Assembly (NCBI GenBank): GCA_964019415.1
Contig: OZ025889.1
Coordinates: forward strand, 1,701,501 to 1,765,500
Direction of reading: 5' to 3'
From: Ianthella basta
Taxonomy: Eukaryota; Porifera; Demospongiae; Verongiida; Ianthellidae
DNA: 64,000 nucleotides
Shown here one piece after another: positions 32,673 to 46,800 of the stretch. The notes below the pieces were generated by a model. That model did not search any database and was not told where the DNA came from. It saw nothing but the letters and a program-made list of their open reading frames with translations. A program made the position numbers and the translations under genes. Positions within the stretch are counted from its first letter, which is position 1. Each line of letters opens with the position of its first letter.

Positions 32673-32857
32673 AGTGGAATCTGTTCAAGACAGCCACCTG
32701 TGGGCAGTTTCTCACCGACCTTTATAGAGAGGTGGCTGCTCTACAGAGGGTAAACTACTGGGTCCTGGTATTAGTGCTATTTGGGGCCAAGGCCAGGAGG
32801 CTGGCTGCTTTAGAGAGGTAGCTGGCTAATAGTGACCATCTTAGACAGGTTCCACTA
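32673..32857. mobile_element. Pogo/Tigger-like MITE, diverged
   Basis: The ends AGTGGAATCTGTTCAAGACAG and CTTAGACAGGTTCCACT are inverted. The interior (GGTGGCTGCTCTACAGAGG and a GGTCCTGGT...GGGGCCA part) resembles the element at 49901-50079. Confidence 0.68.
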
Positions 32858-34491
32858 GCCGTATTACATATCCATAACATGAAGCCATACAGTAACTGCA
32901 GGAATCTGCAAAATTATGAAAACAACATGAATTCATATGCTGTCTGTGGCAGCCACTGCCAGCAAATTAGTAGTAGGAAGCAGGACCCATGGGATCTGGA
33001 CCCTCAGTTCTAAGGGAGAACTGTTGAGGCAAGCACAGTTTGTTTATACTATGAATACGTTTAACAGAGTAGGAAATAGAGTGTGGATAAGGAGAGTGTT
33101 TCCTACTAGTTAATAGTATTCATAGTAGATGTTTCCTAGTACAAGCATGTCATGTTTCCCCTTCAGTAGATGTTTCCTAGTACATGCATGGTAGCTAGCA
33201 TCCAGTACTTGATTCATTACAGTATTCAAGGTACAGCTGCAGCTCAGTGTATATAATGCGCATATCCTTGGTCAACGTCAATGCAACGTCAATGTCCAAT
33301 AGGCAACGTCCTATACTGATCATTACTAATCAAATAGTCAGCATAATATTATTTGGTATACTGATCCAAGGTGCATAAAATGTATACACAATGTAGCTTG
33401 TATATATGAGATTATTTCGAACATGGAAAAAGGAAACAAAAGGTCATATAATACTAAATAATAATATATATGCTGCTAAATTCTTCCTACAGTAGATCTG
33501 CACTAAAACATGCAGTGGCACAAAAATTGGGGCACAGTCACCTGTGCTGTAGCTTGTAGTATCCCAAGTGGGAACATTTCCTAGCTACTAATATTAATGA
33601 TAACATTATTATTATTTATTGGACTGCTATTTCCTAATATATATTACAGGTGGCCTATATACCTCTGAGTCATGTGAGTCATGAATATAATTATATCAGC
33701 AAGAGCTGTGATCAGGCATCCAGAACATATAGGTCTAACATTATGTGGCACAAGAAAGCACATGAATATATATATAATTATGTTGACAGTAAGGCATCAG
33801 CAATACGCAATTAAGTTGACCGTGTCCTTAAGCTTAGCTCGCAATGCTCAACACGTACAGCTGCATCTTCAGATTCACATTAGCTGTTTTCAGCTGCACT
33901 CATATTATACAATACTATATAGCACACAGATGCAGAGTGATTGATTGCAAAGTACATGTACAGATCTAATAACTGCAGCTGGATGTTAGCCCTGTGCAGC
34001 GAGAGATAGCAAAGCACATATTAGTCCAAGTTGAATGCAGATTATACTTACAGTCGACAAATGCATAAACAATGTTACATTATATTATAGGTGCACATGC
34101 ATGCATGCACATGCACACTACCAAAAATATAATTATGTAGTAGAGTATATTATGATATATGTTACATGTGTGCCTATATTATATCTTCCAAAAGCAACAC
34201 CACAACCCATGCATGTAGCATGACATTGTACGCTTCCTTCTTTAGGATGTGTCAGCCATTTTGGTCATAGTATGTGTGCAGGCATAGTTTTGTGAATGTA
34301 ATAGAAGCAAACAGTACTTTAGTGTATGAAAACAAAATTGCATGTGTGCACAGCTGTTACAGTAACAGTTATGTATTTAGCATAGTTATAGTACTTATTA
34401 CGCACACTTTCCACTATACATGTTAGTGTGCACACTACTGTATGATATATCTACTTCTGCACTAAACGTTCATCTTCCCAAGAGTATCTGA

Positions 34492-34862
34492 CTACAGACA
34501 GTAGGCGTATCCTGCCTCATCTACCCCTCCCTGTACACCTGCAGCTGTTTCATCATCAGATACAATGCTAGCCTTTTCATCGGCGTGTCTGAGCCCTCCA
34601 AGTCTCTGCGTGGCCAGGTTTACACTGTAGTATGTTGGATCTTCATTATCATCATCAGGCTCGTCATATTCAGCAGACTTTTTAGGAACGTCATAGCGGT
34701 TGAATTTGTCCTCTTTAATGCCATAGTCTCCAGCAGACAGATTGCTTTCTGAAGGCATACTATCACCAGCAATTGATCCAGTTAGACCAATCATTTCCTC
34801 ATCAAAACTCCTCTTTTTGGCCACCTTGCGGCGGATGCAACTGCACACCAGTAGTATCAGCA
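34492..34862 (-). CDS. Gene C exon 17: transmembrane end and tyrosine-motif tail
   Basis: The 371-nt exon begins [18 protein letters not shown] and ends DEAGYAYCL before the stop. The roughly 110-residue tail is acidic. It has the motifs YDVP, YDEP and YYSV; YxxP motifs are known docking sites for SH2 domains of the Crk/Nck type when phosphorylated. The tail shares no clear likeness with B or D. Confidence 0.85.
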
Positions 34863-37800
34863 CTACACGGACAGAGAGCAACACAGACATGCACAGTCAT
34901 GAGTGGAACAAACTATGCCTTAAGGCTACTTAATTTAACAGGTACAAATTTTAGCAAATTTAGTGAGTAGTAATAAATTGCTAAAATTGTAGTGGCTACA
35001 AAAGAAACGTTTATGCACAAAACTATAGAAACTCATGAAATGGCACCTGCCAAGAGTACCAATTCCTCAACTTCTCAAAACACTAAATTTATTTGCTGCT
35101 AAAGTTTGATGCCTAAAGGTATTTTGAAGCATCTGACTGGGATCTTGTCAATAGCAGAGAAAGCAAATAGACATGGTGAAGAGCTTGCTGTAGCTTAATG
35201 CAAGTCATACAAACACCATATATACCATGTGCTTTTGCAGAAACTGAAGAATTGCAGAAACAGTACAATACACCTGCTTCTAACCAATTTAAGCTGTTGG
35301 CCTATACACTCACTGAACAGTCAACGACACCGATACCCTGTCTCTACATATTACAGTCACTGGTAATGAAACGTGACAATAAATTTGCACAAAAGTTCAG
35401 CGTTCCTGATCGTATGACAAGAGGGTGACCAGGACAGTACAGTACAGTACACTGTCTGAGCAATAGCTGGAAGATTGATAGACAAGCTGTGAAAGGCTCA
35501 TAGCAGCCAAATGGAAAGTACACTTCACATTTTATCTTTGATGCATGCATCAATGGAACAACGTGTGATATGCAGCACTTCGGGTAAAATGTAAAGGAGA
35601 CTTGAGGGTCAAGAAAGTGACTTACCGATTACAAGGGCGATGAGGACTGCAGCAGATGCACCTGAAGTGGTCCCAGCAACCTGGAGGACAGAGAAGGAGA
35701 GCATTCAAGCATATCCTAGTATGTAATCATGTACGTACATCTGTAGAACAGAGTGCAAATGTAAGTGATTTATATAGAGATGTGTATATATGACAAACTT
35801 ACCAAGGCAACATTCAGAGTGATTTGTGTAGAATTGTTTGTGGTTGGAGTCGCTGGGGGTTCTAAGGAATAAAGAATTGTGGATTAAACAATTCTAGATA
35901 TCTAGAGCTTTGAGACACACAACTCATACCCACCACCCATGTCTTCACTGATACCACTGCACAGGCAGTACCCTCAAATTCAATACCTACACGCACCTCG
36001 AGATCTACAAGTGGTAGCACCAATTCCTTCTGTAACAGTTCCCTCAGGGCACTGCAGGCAGTAGTCCTGTCCAGACAGCATTTGGTAGTACCCAACAGCA
36101 CACGGCTCACAGGTGGTCTGTCCGGTACTGGGCTGGTGGTGTCCAGGTGTACAGGGGTTACAGTGTGGCTGGCCATCCACAGACTGGTAATGGCCCCTTG
36201 GACATTGGGTACAGGAGGGGTAGGCATACAGCACAGACCCACCCATCAGTTCAGTGGTGGGAACTGGGTACTCTCCAGGGAGACATTCAACTGTACATGT
36301 GAGTGGGTGGAAGATGCATTGATTATGCACTTTTGGTAATGCACAACCTTTGCAAAAGCACTACATAAGAGTAGCCTTGTAAGATGCTGAAGGTGGAAGA
36401 TGCACTTTCTGCTTTGCTTTCAATAACACACAGCATTTGCACAAGCATTAGTATGTAAGTCCATTGCAACAGCACACTGTTCAGTGTGCTGCCTTGTGTA
36501 TACCATATACATAAAATAGTGGTAGGCACAAACTTACCACAGAATAGGTAGTTGGTTGTGTTCAGTCCCTGCCCAGGAGGGCACCTCCAGATGGCAGTGG
36601 TTAGGTCAACTCCACTATTCTCAGCATCGCAATTTGTTACTCCAAGAGAGGTGTAGTTGAGGACTGCAAGAAGCATGTTGAGCCGCTCCACAGCCATTCT
36701 GAGTTGGTCCTTAGTTGTGGTGAAGTTGTCAAAGAGCTCTGCTAGAGGTGTGGTGTGATTAGGAGCTATGGGCACAACCTCTGTGGCCACCAGGAAGGAG
36801 ATGCTGGAAGGAGAGGCTGAATTGTCAGTGGATGCCTTGAGAAGGGTTACCCCATCTAGGTCCATATGCTCCTGAATGAGTTGTGTGAGTTGGTCTGTAA
36901 GTTCACTGTTGTCCTCATCCAAGGTGGTGTGAAGGAGGGGATCTATGCCAGTGTCCAGTACAGTGGTGGCTGTTGCTCGTCTTCGTCTTCCTGCCTCTCC
37001 CTCACTAAACTTTACCACAGCAGGAACTGCAAACTGCACAACAGATGAGTTCAGTATATGAACATAAGCCTGTCTTGAAGGCACCACTCCCTCTTGGTTG
37101 ACAGCTTCACAGTGGTACCAGCCTTCCAGGTGAGGTTCAGGTTGGGTATAACGTAGCACTGTGGATGATTCATTGGGTAGTAGCATTGCCTCTTGTGACC
37201 CTGGTGGTCTCTTGTACCAGCTTATCACAGGTGGAGGACTGCCAGAAACATCACAGTCAAGGACCACCTGGTCCCCACTTTGTGGGTACGTAGAGTAATC
37301 TGCTGGATGGGTCACCACCACAGGAGGAGTGACCACTGTCAAACCAGCAAAGACAGATGCAACTGAGCCAATGTGATTACTTGCAATGCATCGATATTCA
37401 CCAGCATCAGTTAGCTGTACAGAGGTATCAGTAAGTTGATGTCTAGTGGCACCTGGAAGAGTGACATTGTCCTTTTGCCACTCATAATTCAATGGCCATG
37501 GAGATGTGGCATTGCACTCTAATTCAAAGGTCTCATTGCTTCGAAGGGTGGTATCACTTTCACCGGTAAGTTGGACTGAGGGCAAACTTGCACACCAGTA
37601 GTCCAGATCTATTGCTGAGTCCACAATGTGCACAATCTTATTCATTGATGCAATGGCCTCCTCCAGTGATAAATCAATACGAAACGCCAGCTTCACAAAT
37701 TCCTGTTCAGCATCAGGGAAAAGCTCCAGAAGGCGATTAGATTCAGGAATCTGTGGGACCTCCAAGGTGCTCTTGATTACCTCTGTGATGGTAATGATGC

Positions 37801-40800
37801 AGTCAAGGAAACCTGCACAATTGTGACCATAAATAGATACTGTTCCATTCAACTGATTACTGATTTCCAGCTGCCATTGAAGGAAGGCCGATTCAGCAGT
37901 CATGGCCACCAGTTCACCAGCAGCACTTGACATCTCACTGAGTGCAGTGCTCACAGCCAGCACAGCATTAGTATCTAACACTCGTTCAGTGATGTTGGCA
38001 ATGATGGCTTCTGTCAGTTCCACGCCATCAACAACAGTAACATTGAAAATGGATGAAAAATTTGTCAAATCAGACAGCTTTGCAGCGATTTCACCAAGAG
38101 TGTCCTGCACAATTGTGGCATTCTGGAGAGATGCTAAGTGTGTTCTTTTGCTAGTCTGCAGTGTCTCAACCATATACTCCAGTGCTCCTCTCATCTCATA
38201 CAAATTGTGACACTGAGTCTTCCAATATTCTTCGCTGTCAAGTTCCTCTGGTGGTGTCAACCTCTTTCTTCTCCTGGTGGATGCCCCTTCAGTGAGGATG
38301 TCTTGCACAGCCATTGACACCTGCTCTGATGCAGAGTGGATTGAACTGTCAAAGAAATCAAAGTCAAACAAAGTTACAACTTCCTCTGGTCTGTTCAGGT
38401 ATGGAATTTCATAGGAAACCCTCAAAGGAACAACTGAAGTATAGCCATTAGTGACATTTGCAGTGATGTCAAAATTAATGGAAGTCACATTGAAGATGTT
38501 GTCAATGTCATAGAAGAAGTTGATAAGGTGGTTCAGTTCTTGCCCTGCCATGTGGATGGCTCTGATTTCTGCTATATGACGTTCACCCAGCTCAACGCTA
38601 GCATTGAGTCGGTTGAAACTACGCAGCAACTGATCTGCCATTTGCCGAGCAAGCTGTTCTTCTACATTACACCGTGCTTTCTGTGCAAGAAGCACAGTCA
38701 AATTTGAATGGTATCCATCCAAATGCTCAATTTGGTAGGCAGGTGATTGAACTGTGGAGCCCATTTCGTTCAGAACAACTCGTCGAGCCAACTGGCAGCC
38801 TGCATTGCCTTTCACACATTCAGTGTCTGGAACTAGTGATGCACAGGTATCCATCCCACAGCATTCCTGCATCAAGAATGTTGTTGAAATCTGCGTGCAA
38901 GGCTTGGTGCAGGCGTAGTGCTCTTCCACAAGGACATTTTCAACAATATCTCTCCGAACTTGAATAGGGACACGGTACGACGAACAGCCACCCCCAAAGA
39001 GAAAGAAGCCAACAAAACACATCCCTGCAGTAAAAGCCGTGGGTTCAACTAGAAGTGGGATGCAAGTCACCCAAGACCCACCTCCACCACAAGACACTTT
39101 AGTGGTGTAATCAGTGAAGTATTTGTACCCACGTGACATCCTCACTTGTTTGGTGCGGGTGCATGTGGCAGGACACTGTGCAGTCACTTCTGTCTCCACA
39201 GGCACAGAGCACAGTGAACAAGTGGTACCAGGAGTGCATTCTTCCCTGCAGGACTTCAGTCTACATAACACATTCAGAGACTGTTGCAGTTCAGCTGTAG
39301 CCCCGCTGGCCTCAATGTCCTGCTCCGATTGAGCAATTGCTGCCTCGGTGTTGCTAATCTGAGTGTCAAACTGGGCACATCTGGACTCAACAGCTTGCAA
39401 CTCAGCAGCTGCATCATTGTAATAGCCTTCTACTAGGTTTAGTTGGTGCTTAATGCTGTTTAATGAAACTTCAGCCAATTGAATACGATCGCCGGCCCTG
39501 GAGGCAAGATCACTTAGAAGGTTGCGGGTTTGTAGCTCAATCTGATTATGTAATTCAGAAGACTTTTCAACTCTTCCTTGCAGCCTGAGCTGCATTTCTT
39601 CCCAACTGTTGTCCACTTGAGCCGTGCCAACTAGATGGGTTGGAGTCTGCTGGAAAATGTATGTAAATGCATTGAACATTAGGACTTCAGGGCTGATCAG
39701 CATTGGTGCAGTAAAAATGGCATCTAGCACTGAGATTTGAGCTTGAGGAACGGTGACCTGGTAAGAGCTGCTGGAGGGATCCACTGTGGCAGTAACGACG
39801 GCTTGCCCTGCGCTTGAAATCAGTGTTATGAAAGCATTCATTTGCAAATTGGAGCTACTCCTAGTCCACAGCAGTATTTCAATGTTAGCATTTGGAATGT
39901 AATCAGTTCCACAGAAAGTGGGAGATCCAGACCTGCCTACTGCGAGAATGTTGGTAAAACCACTGAAGACAAGCTCGTTGAAAGTGATGTCATGACAGAG
40001 AGACCGCATGGCAAGCCCTGTGACATCCGCAGTGGCACTGAGGCCCAAGGCCATGTCAACTTGACAAGAGTATTCTCCTATGGATGGTGATGGCCGGATT
40101 ACAAAAATTTGCGATAGAAGGTTATCTTCCTCTTCAGCATAACTGTGGACCAGTTTCATCAGAGTCATGCGTGAGCTGGAGCAGAGATCATCTGATCCTA
40201 CATCCAAGAATGGAAGAGGAGACATGGGATGAACTATATATACTATACCGCTCTTTTGATACATCATCTTTATCAGACACTCAGCACATGCAGATGGAAT
40301 GCATACTTAAATTAATGCATACTCACTGTTGAGTGACATGTATCCCCTGTCCACTGCAGTAAAGCGTAGAATCGATGACTCAGTAGTAGTAATGGTCAAA
40401 GTGGTTGCTTCAGGTAAGACTACTTGGATGTCCTGATCCAGGCCTCTGCTGATCAGCTGCAAGTATATGGGAATAATCAAGTGGAAGAAAAGTGTCAACA
40501 GTGCATGCAGGTGCATCAGATTAAACTGCTAATGTTACCAAGTGTTATGCATCTAAAAAGGTACTTTGACAGGGTAAGTATAAGGGTGCTGATTAATACC
40601 CAACTACTATAACTGTGTCCATCTAACCTCTTCAACAGATGTAATGTGAAGATCAAAATCCCCATTCATAGTCAGCTCAATGACATCATTGTTTACTTGC
40701 CATCGACCACTGAGACTGCCATTCATTGAGATATGAGGTGCATCAAGGTTGACTGTAATGTCATTCTTACTATTCCAAAGGTTGTTCCTGTACCTCTCTA

Positions 40801-43800
40801 CAACAGGAAGAGGTGTGCTCAAAGAGATTGCTGCACCCGCAAAATATGGCTGCCATCCATGGTCTCGCCACTGTTGGAAGAAGGGGTCATCCTCCAGCTG
40901 CAAACCCTCTGGTAGGCTGATGTGAACAGGAGAGTTACTGCCCTCACACATGTCTACTGCTACACAGAACTGGCCATTAGCATTTTGCACCCGAGCAGTA
41001 GCTTGGGATATGTCAAGTTCAAGATCACCACGATAGGTAAGGAGGGAGTGAATTCCTCGTCCCATTCTATCTTGTAGAAAATGAGGACAAAACAGATTAT
41101 CTGCTAACTTGTCTACACTGATAAGAGATGTGTAGTAGCTGTCTTGGTGATGCACACGTTCTGATGACAGTGTAGTGATGATCAACCAATTTGGAATTAG
41201 AGGGGACAACCTTTGGAGATATGTTTTGGCTAGCCCCTCCATGGCCAGTATCTGTGATGTGTCCGAAGCAGACAGCCTGTAACAGTAGCAGAACTGAGGC
41301 CCGGAGTTGGAAGAACTACATTGAAGTGGAGAAGAACCCTCAAACAAACTTTGGCTATTGAGTTCATCACATTTTGAACACATGGGACTGCTTGAAACAG
41401 CACGCTCGACATTGAATGAATACTCCACATTTACAGTGTCGATAGAGAGGGGTAAGTCAAGCTCATTGCCAGCAACAAAAGAGATGCCCGGTAGTGTCAC
41501 AGAAGCACCATTGTCTTCAGCTTTACAAGTGGAAGTGATTCGTACATCAAAGTCATTCATGAGGCACTGGTACTTTAGTTCTGGGTGTCTGCAGCAGCTT
41601 GGCTCTAGGATGCCCGGTTCAAGACTACGATCATTGGCATAATCTGGAGATGAGCTCTCAAACTGAACGATAATGTTTATATCTGCAGGTGTCTCATATT
41701 GACGGGCATCAAGCCCACTTAGTGCTACTGAGATGTAGGTCACCACTTCATCTTCAGCAGTGATTGTCACCTGGTGTGATGTGGTAGTCCTGTCAAAAAT
41801 AAGTTGAGGTGGCATAATACTAATTCCCCCACTAGTAGCCGCATTCAGGTCAGCTATAAGCCCTCTGTCAGGCTTGGCAGAGACTGTAATATTGAAGGAC
41901 TCATGGAATCGTAACACTGGGACACGCTGGGGATAAATGTCCACAACACCAATGTGGCAGCGATCTCCTTTGTAACCCGTTTCATCACATGAGCAGGAGA
42001 ACAAGCTGTCATCTAGCTCAGTGCAATGTCCACCATGGAGGCAAGGGTTGGGCTGGCAGGGTTGGATTGCTGGAGATGAAGGAAGTCAGGGAAGAGACAG
42101 TACCACACTGTCAGTATCCCACATTGCAACATGCATGCTTGAGGTGCTATAAAGTGGTCAGTCATTCTTACCTTCACATATAGGCCTCATCGTCCATAGA
42201 ACAGTTTCGTGTTCAGGGCCTGCTTCACATGTTATCATATTAGAGCTGGGGTCTGGGTAGTAATACCCTGGAGTACATTGCAGCCTGCAGGTTGAGTTGA
42301 AAGCTGTGTCACAAGGATACACAATAAAGGTGTCGTTGTTTCCGAACAGCTCTGGACAGTGGAGTATGTTGCATGTGGTAAGTTGCCCTGTCCATGTGTT
42401 GTTTGGTTGACAGAGCCTCTCGTCAGAGCCCAGTAGTTCATAGCCAGGGTCACAAGTGAAGTAGCAGGTTTCATCTGTGACTTGTTCACCAGTGCAAGAT
42501 ATACCACCATAGAGGGGGGCATAGAGGGCCGGACAGGGTTGGGCTGAATATAATAGAGAGGGAGTTCATCAGATACATGACAAAGAGCTTTACTTTAACA
42601 CAATTCAAAAATCATGCAGTGAAAATAATGACTAACCAATATTACTCAATTGCAATTAAGTATTAGATATGTCATATCCATGGTGCAGTTTTGTGCGTCA
42701 AATATTCATACACAGCCACATAGGAATCTTCGGCTGCAATTGACATCAACTGTAAATAACTGACCATACATTTGTACTAACAGGCACACATTAGTAAAGC
42801 TACATAGTTATGACTAAAATCTAGAAGTCATTTAACTATCCCTTGCATGCTGTCACATTCAAATATGTATACCGTATGTTCCTTGTACACCTTGAATTTC
42901 AAATTTTTCATCTTTTTGGCAATTAGAGGCATAATAAACAAGATGGCGGAGGGCACCAAATAAATTAAGAATATTTTGGCGTATCATTGGTGTAGGAGAT
43001 GAAAGTTTAGAGATCGTGTCTTAGGGGTGCTTCTTGCACAGATTTTAGCAACTGCCTGTGAGTTGATGGTGCAGACAGCAATACTTTGCTACATGAATGT
43101 TTGGACTCCCACAAATCACTAAGAATTTAACTTTCTACAAGAACAGGGCAACCACGACCATGACAAGAATCATGTGAGTCAAGTCACAGCGGTTGAACTG
43201 AGGAGTTAATGAGCGTATAATGATTCCTGCTGTGAATGGGAGATACCAAACGTGACTGCAATATGCCCATGGCAGATCATTAGAATGCGTCATTCTTTGT
43301 CATCAATTTGCGGCCAACCATAACATATTGGAGCAGGTGACAAATAATTGGATGGACAAAACATTAGAGTATACGAGCAAGCGCAGCCTTTGGCTGCGCT
43401 CACTCCGCGTCGCGTCGCCCAGTGGACAATGCAGGCCATCCATCACCATTTGGGTGATTCCAGCTGGATGACACTGCCTGGGTATAGTGCTGATCTTTTT
43501 CGCACTGACATTGGCCACTGTCATACACTTGCATGCACATTATAGCTAGCTACACCTATATACACTATGTTAAAAGAATTGCTTGGTCATGTCTTTCCTT
43601 AGCCAATAAGGCAGTGCCCAAGCCAAGCAAGCTTTCTGCCCAGTAGCTTACTTCGTCACAGAGAAAGGGCTTTCAGCAGCCCAGAACACTGACAGCTAAA
43701 GTACCCAAATAGTGAAACAAAATACCCACGTACTGGTGGCCAGAGCAGTTCCCTTGCACCAGAAAATAACAGTAAACTTCTGCGTAAGTGTGCGTCATGC

Positions 43801-46800
43801 CTGGGAGGCCCGAACTGAGGAGTGTGGAGTGTCTAAGAGACGGCTGCCGGCAGGCACATTCACACTGCCAGAGCGGCCATGTTTGCGGTTATGTCATTGC
43901 GTCATCCAATCAAATGCCCGTTTATAATGCCATGCACAAGTGGACGCATAGACTAGAAAAGATTAAATATTATTAAAGATGCAGTAAACACTCTCGTGTT
44001 TACAGCTGGGTATCTCCCTATCCACCACAATTTATGGCATTATCAATACTATTAGCTTTAAGTTCTTCACTTTTGACAGGTGTACTGGAGGCTTCCAAAG
44101 GCAGTGTAGCTTTCCACCACAACTAAGCCAAGAACAGGCTTCCTATATTTACCTAGACGCCAGCGCAAGAGTCTGCATCCTATCTCCACATGGAGTACAG
44201 CTGCACTAAGCTGGATCCACATTCACTGGTTAACAGATACTTTTACCTTACCATTGCGCAAAACTTAGTTGCTTCATTTTACATCTAGCACTCCTACGCG
44301 GAACATCCACCTTAACTATAAGACTCATGAACATAACATAGCTGGAGACTTTGACGGCATTTAATTTCGATGGTTTGGCCACAAAGTTGGTTTATTTAAT
44401 ATTGATGATATTTAAATTTGGTGGTGTTACTACTCCAAACTGTGATGTTATCGAACTATACAATGTATGGCAGAAAGTGAGCTAAATTAGCTAGCTCAAA
44501 CTAGACAATATGCACCATGTGGTTGTGCAGCACCCTTTTCATCTCCATTAGTAGCCACAAGGTGCAACCATATGGCGCCAGGCCATCTCCATTATCACTG
44601 ATTTCATATTCAGCAAAGTGCGAGAAGTGTTTAGTAGCTCTTGTGGCACCGTTCTCTGCTGCGTATCTGCCTATTTCCGCTCGCTGTATTGGGGTGTAGT
44701 CGTTATAGTTCATCTGCTTTTCCTTTGGCTTCTCCGCCAATGATGCCTAGTCCTTTCATAGGCACTGCTCTACTGCTTCATTCGCTAGCTTGAGGTCCTT
44801 TCCTGTCAGCAATGTAGAGCTACAGGTTAACTTGTTTGGTGAAGCGCTTCTTTTTCTCCCCAGATATTTCAGCAACGCCATGACTTGCTCCTCAAAAGCA
44901 CACTATAGTTGCGGATGACATCTGAAGTATAAATATTATACGGTACATATACGTAGTATATTTTGTATATATATATGCATAGTATATTTTGGTATTTGTA
45001 TTAGTTATACTACGGCGCTGAGGTGTATATGGATTTCAGGCGCACGAGGCCCGAGGGGGTGAAGCGCATCTAAAATCCATATACACTGAAGTGCCATGGT
45101 ATAAGTGATATGTACTCCGTCTAGCGCATCTAGGCTCTTATTCGAAAGGTGGGCTTCTTCCAGGACGGCAGCTCTGAAGAGTGGCTGCCAAGTTTTGTTG
45201 AATTCGCTAGTGCTATGAAGTTTTTGCCTTACGTTAAGCCACTGGAGCAACACTCCAAGTGGTCAGTGAAGTGATTGAGGCTTCTGCGACGTTCTCGGTC
45301 TTCGAGGGTTCATTGCACTCGCTGCTGAACTTTCTGTTCTCCTTGAAACAGTACGTTCCCACTGCTGCAGTGATTTTGAGTGCCCTTGTGTACGAATTAG
45401 TGTACAAGCTTGCTGTTTCTCATTTGTGCACTGTGCAGGTTGCGTACATGGTTTATCTAGCTCGGCTACGGAGCGCTGTACGTTGTTGGCTTGCGTGCAT
45501 TGATTGCAGCATGATGGAGGAAAGTATTCTTCTTTTCAATGTTTTGCGGACTCCCAAAGCCACGCAAAGTTGAAGCTGACAGCAGGTCGCTGCATTTGTA
45601 CATATGTGCTTTGGTGTGATTTGACACCTTTGTTGTTATCAATAACAACTTTTATATTTTGATAGTGATAACAGGATTTAAGCCCCCCCCAGTGCAGTGT
45701 ATAGCTTCTTATTGCAGTTATATCCCTGCGGTTGCCCCGGCAATGGAGTATATTATATGATATACGTAGTATATCAAATACTACCGCATACATTAAAATG
45801 CAACCAGCCTCGCTTGAATGTATATAGCTAGCTAGCTATTTAAGTAAGGTACAGTGCATGAGCATAACTTGGCCAGGGCAAGTACATTTTGGGCAATAGA
45901 ACTGTAAGCTGCTTTCACTGGCTGTCAGAATAAAGGGATAGCAAGCCAGACGAAGCACTGGATGGCAGCTGGGCAATCAACATCTACATATTTGGAGCTG
46001 CGCAGGGGAGCCCATTCCTGCTGAGCTAATTAACACAATGCGCATTGCGTACTTCACCCGAGGCAACAGTAAAAGTGTTCCGGGCCACGAGGGGCAGATG
46101 ACATCAGCCAATATGGTGGAATCGCCAACAGGGCATGTAGCCCTCACTGGAGCAATGGGTGACATTAAAAACAATCTGAACACAGTGTACAGCGATGAAG
46201 TGGAGTGTTGAGCAGTTTCGTGGCCGATGTGGCCAAGTAGAGCATTTTGTTGTTGTGAGCACCCGCGGAGAACATCGGGCTATTGCACAATCTAGGTGTC
46301 TTTTATATTCTTCTTCGTCAGCTGTAACAGACAAACCAAATTAGCTATCGAACTAATTCCAAGGATGTAGGGCTATAAGGTGCGGCCTTCTTGCATTAGG
46401 GACCATGGTTAATGCTCTACCATGTAACAACCTTTAATCATTTCTGTATTTTTGTCGAGCCAAAAGGTGAGGCAAGTAATCCTGATGCTTTGTCGTCCCC
46501 TGTTTGTATATATGTATGTATGTATGTATGTATATATGTATATGAAGAATATGAAGACAAAATGGATGTTTTTGAGCATCATTTCTTGCTGACAAACTAT
46601 GTTCACTTGCTTTCCTGATCAGTTTAGTGTTAGAATATATAGTTTGCATTTAACTCTAGCAACCCTTGTTTTGGCGTTTTTTGGCATTTTTTTGGTATTG
46701 TGAATTGGAAACACCCTGTACCATCCCTACATAGACAGTACTATCACACTCTCTGATATGCATATAAATATTGTCAGATTTAAATTTGGCAGTTATCTAC

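Larger units (their letters stand above)
28745..34491. other. Intergenic spacer between genes B and C
   Basis: It contains the upstream flank of gene B, palindromic elements (28960-29065, 29706-29835) and the THAP-bearing element (29848-31130). An element near 31145-31920 and a pogo-like MITE (32673-32857) follow. Blocks from about 32390 onward match the A-B spacer. A segment near 29589-29645 matches 11577-11640. I find no intact gene. Confidence 0.68.
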
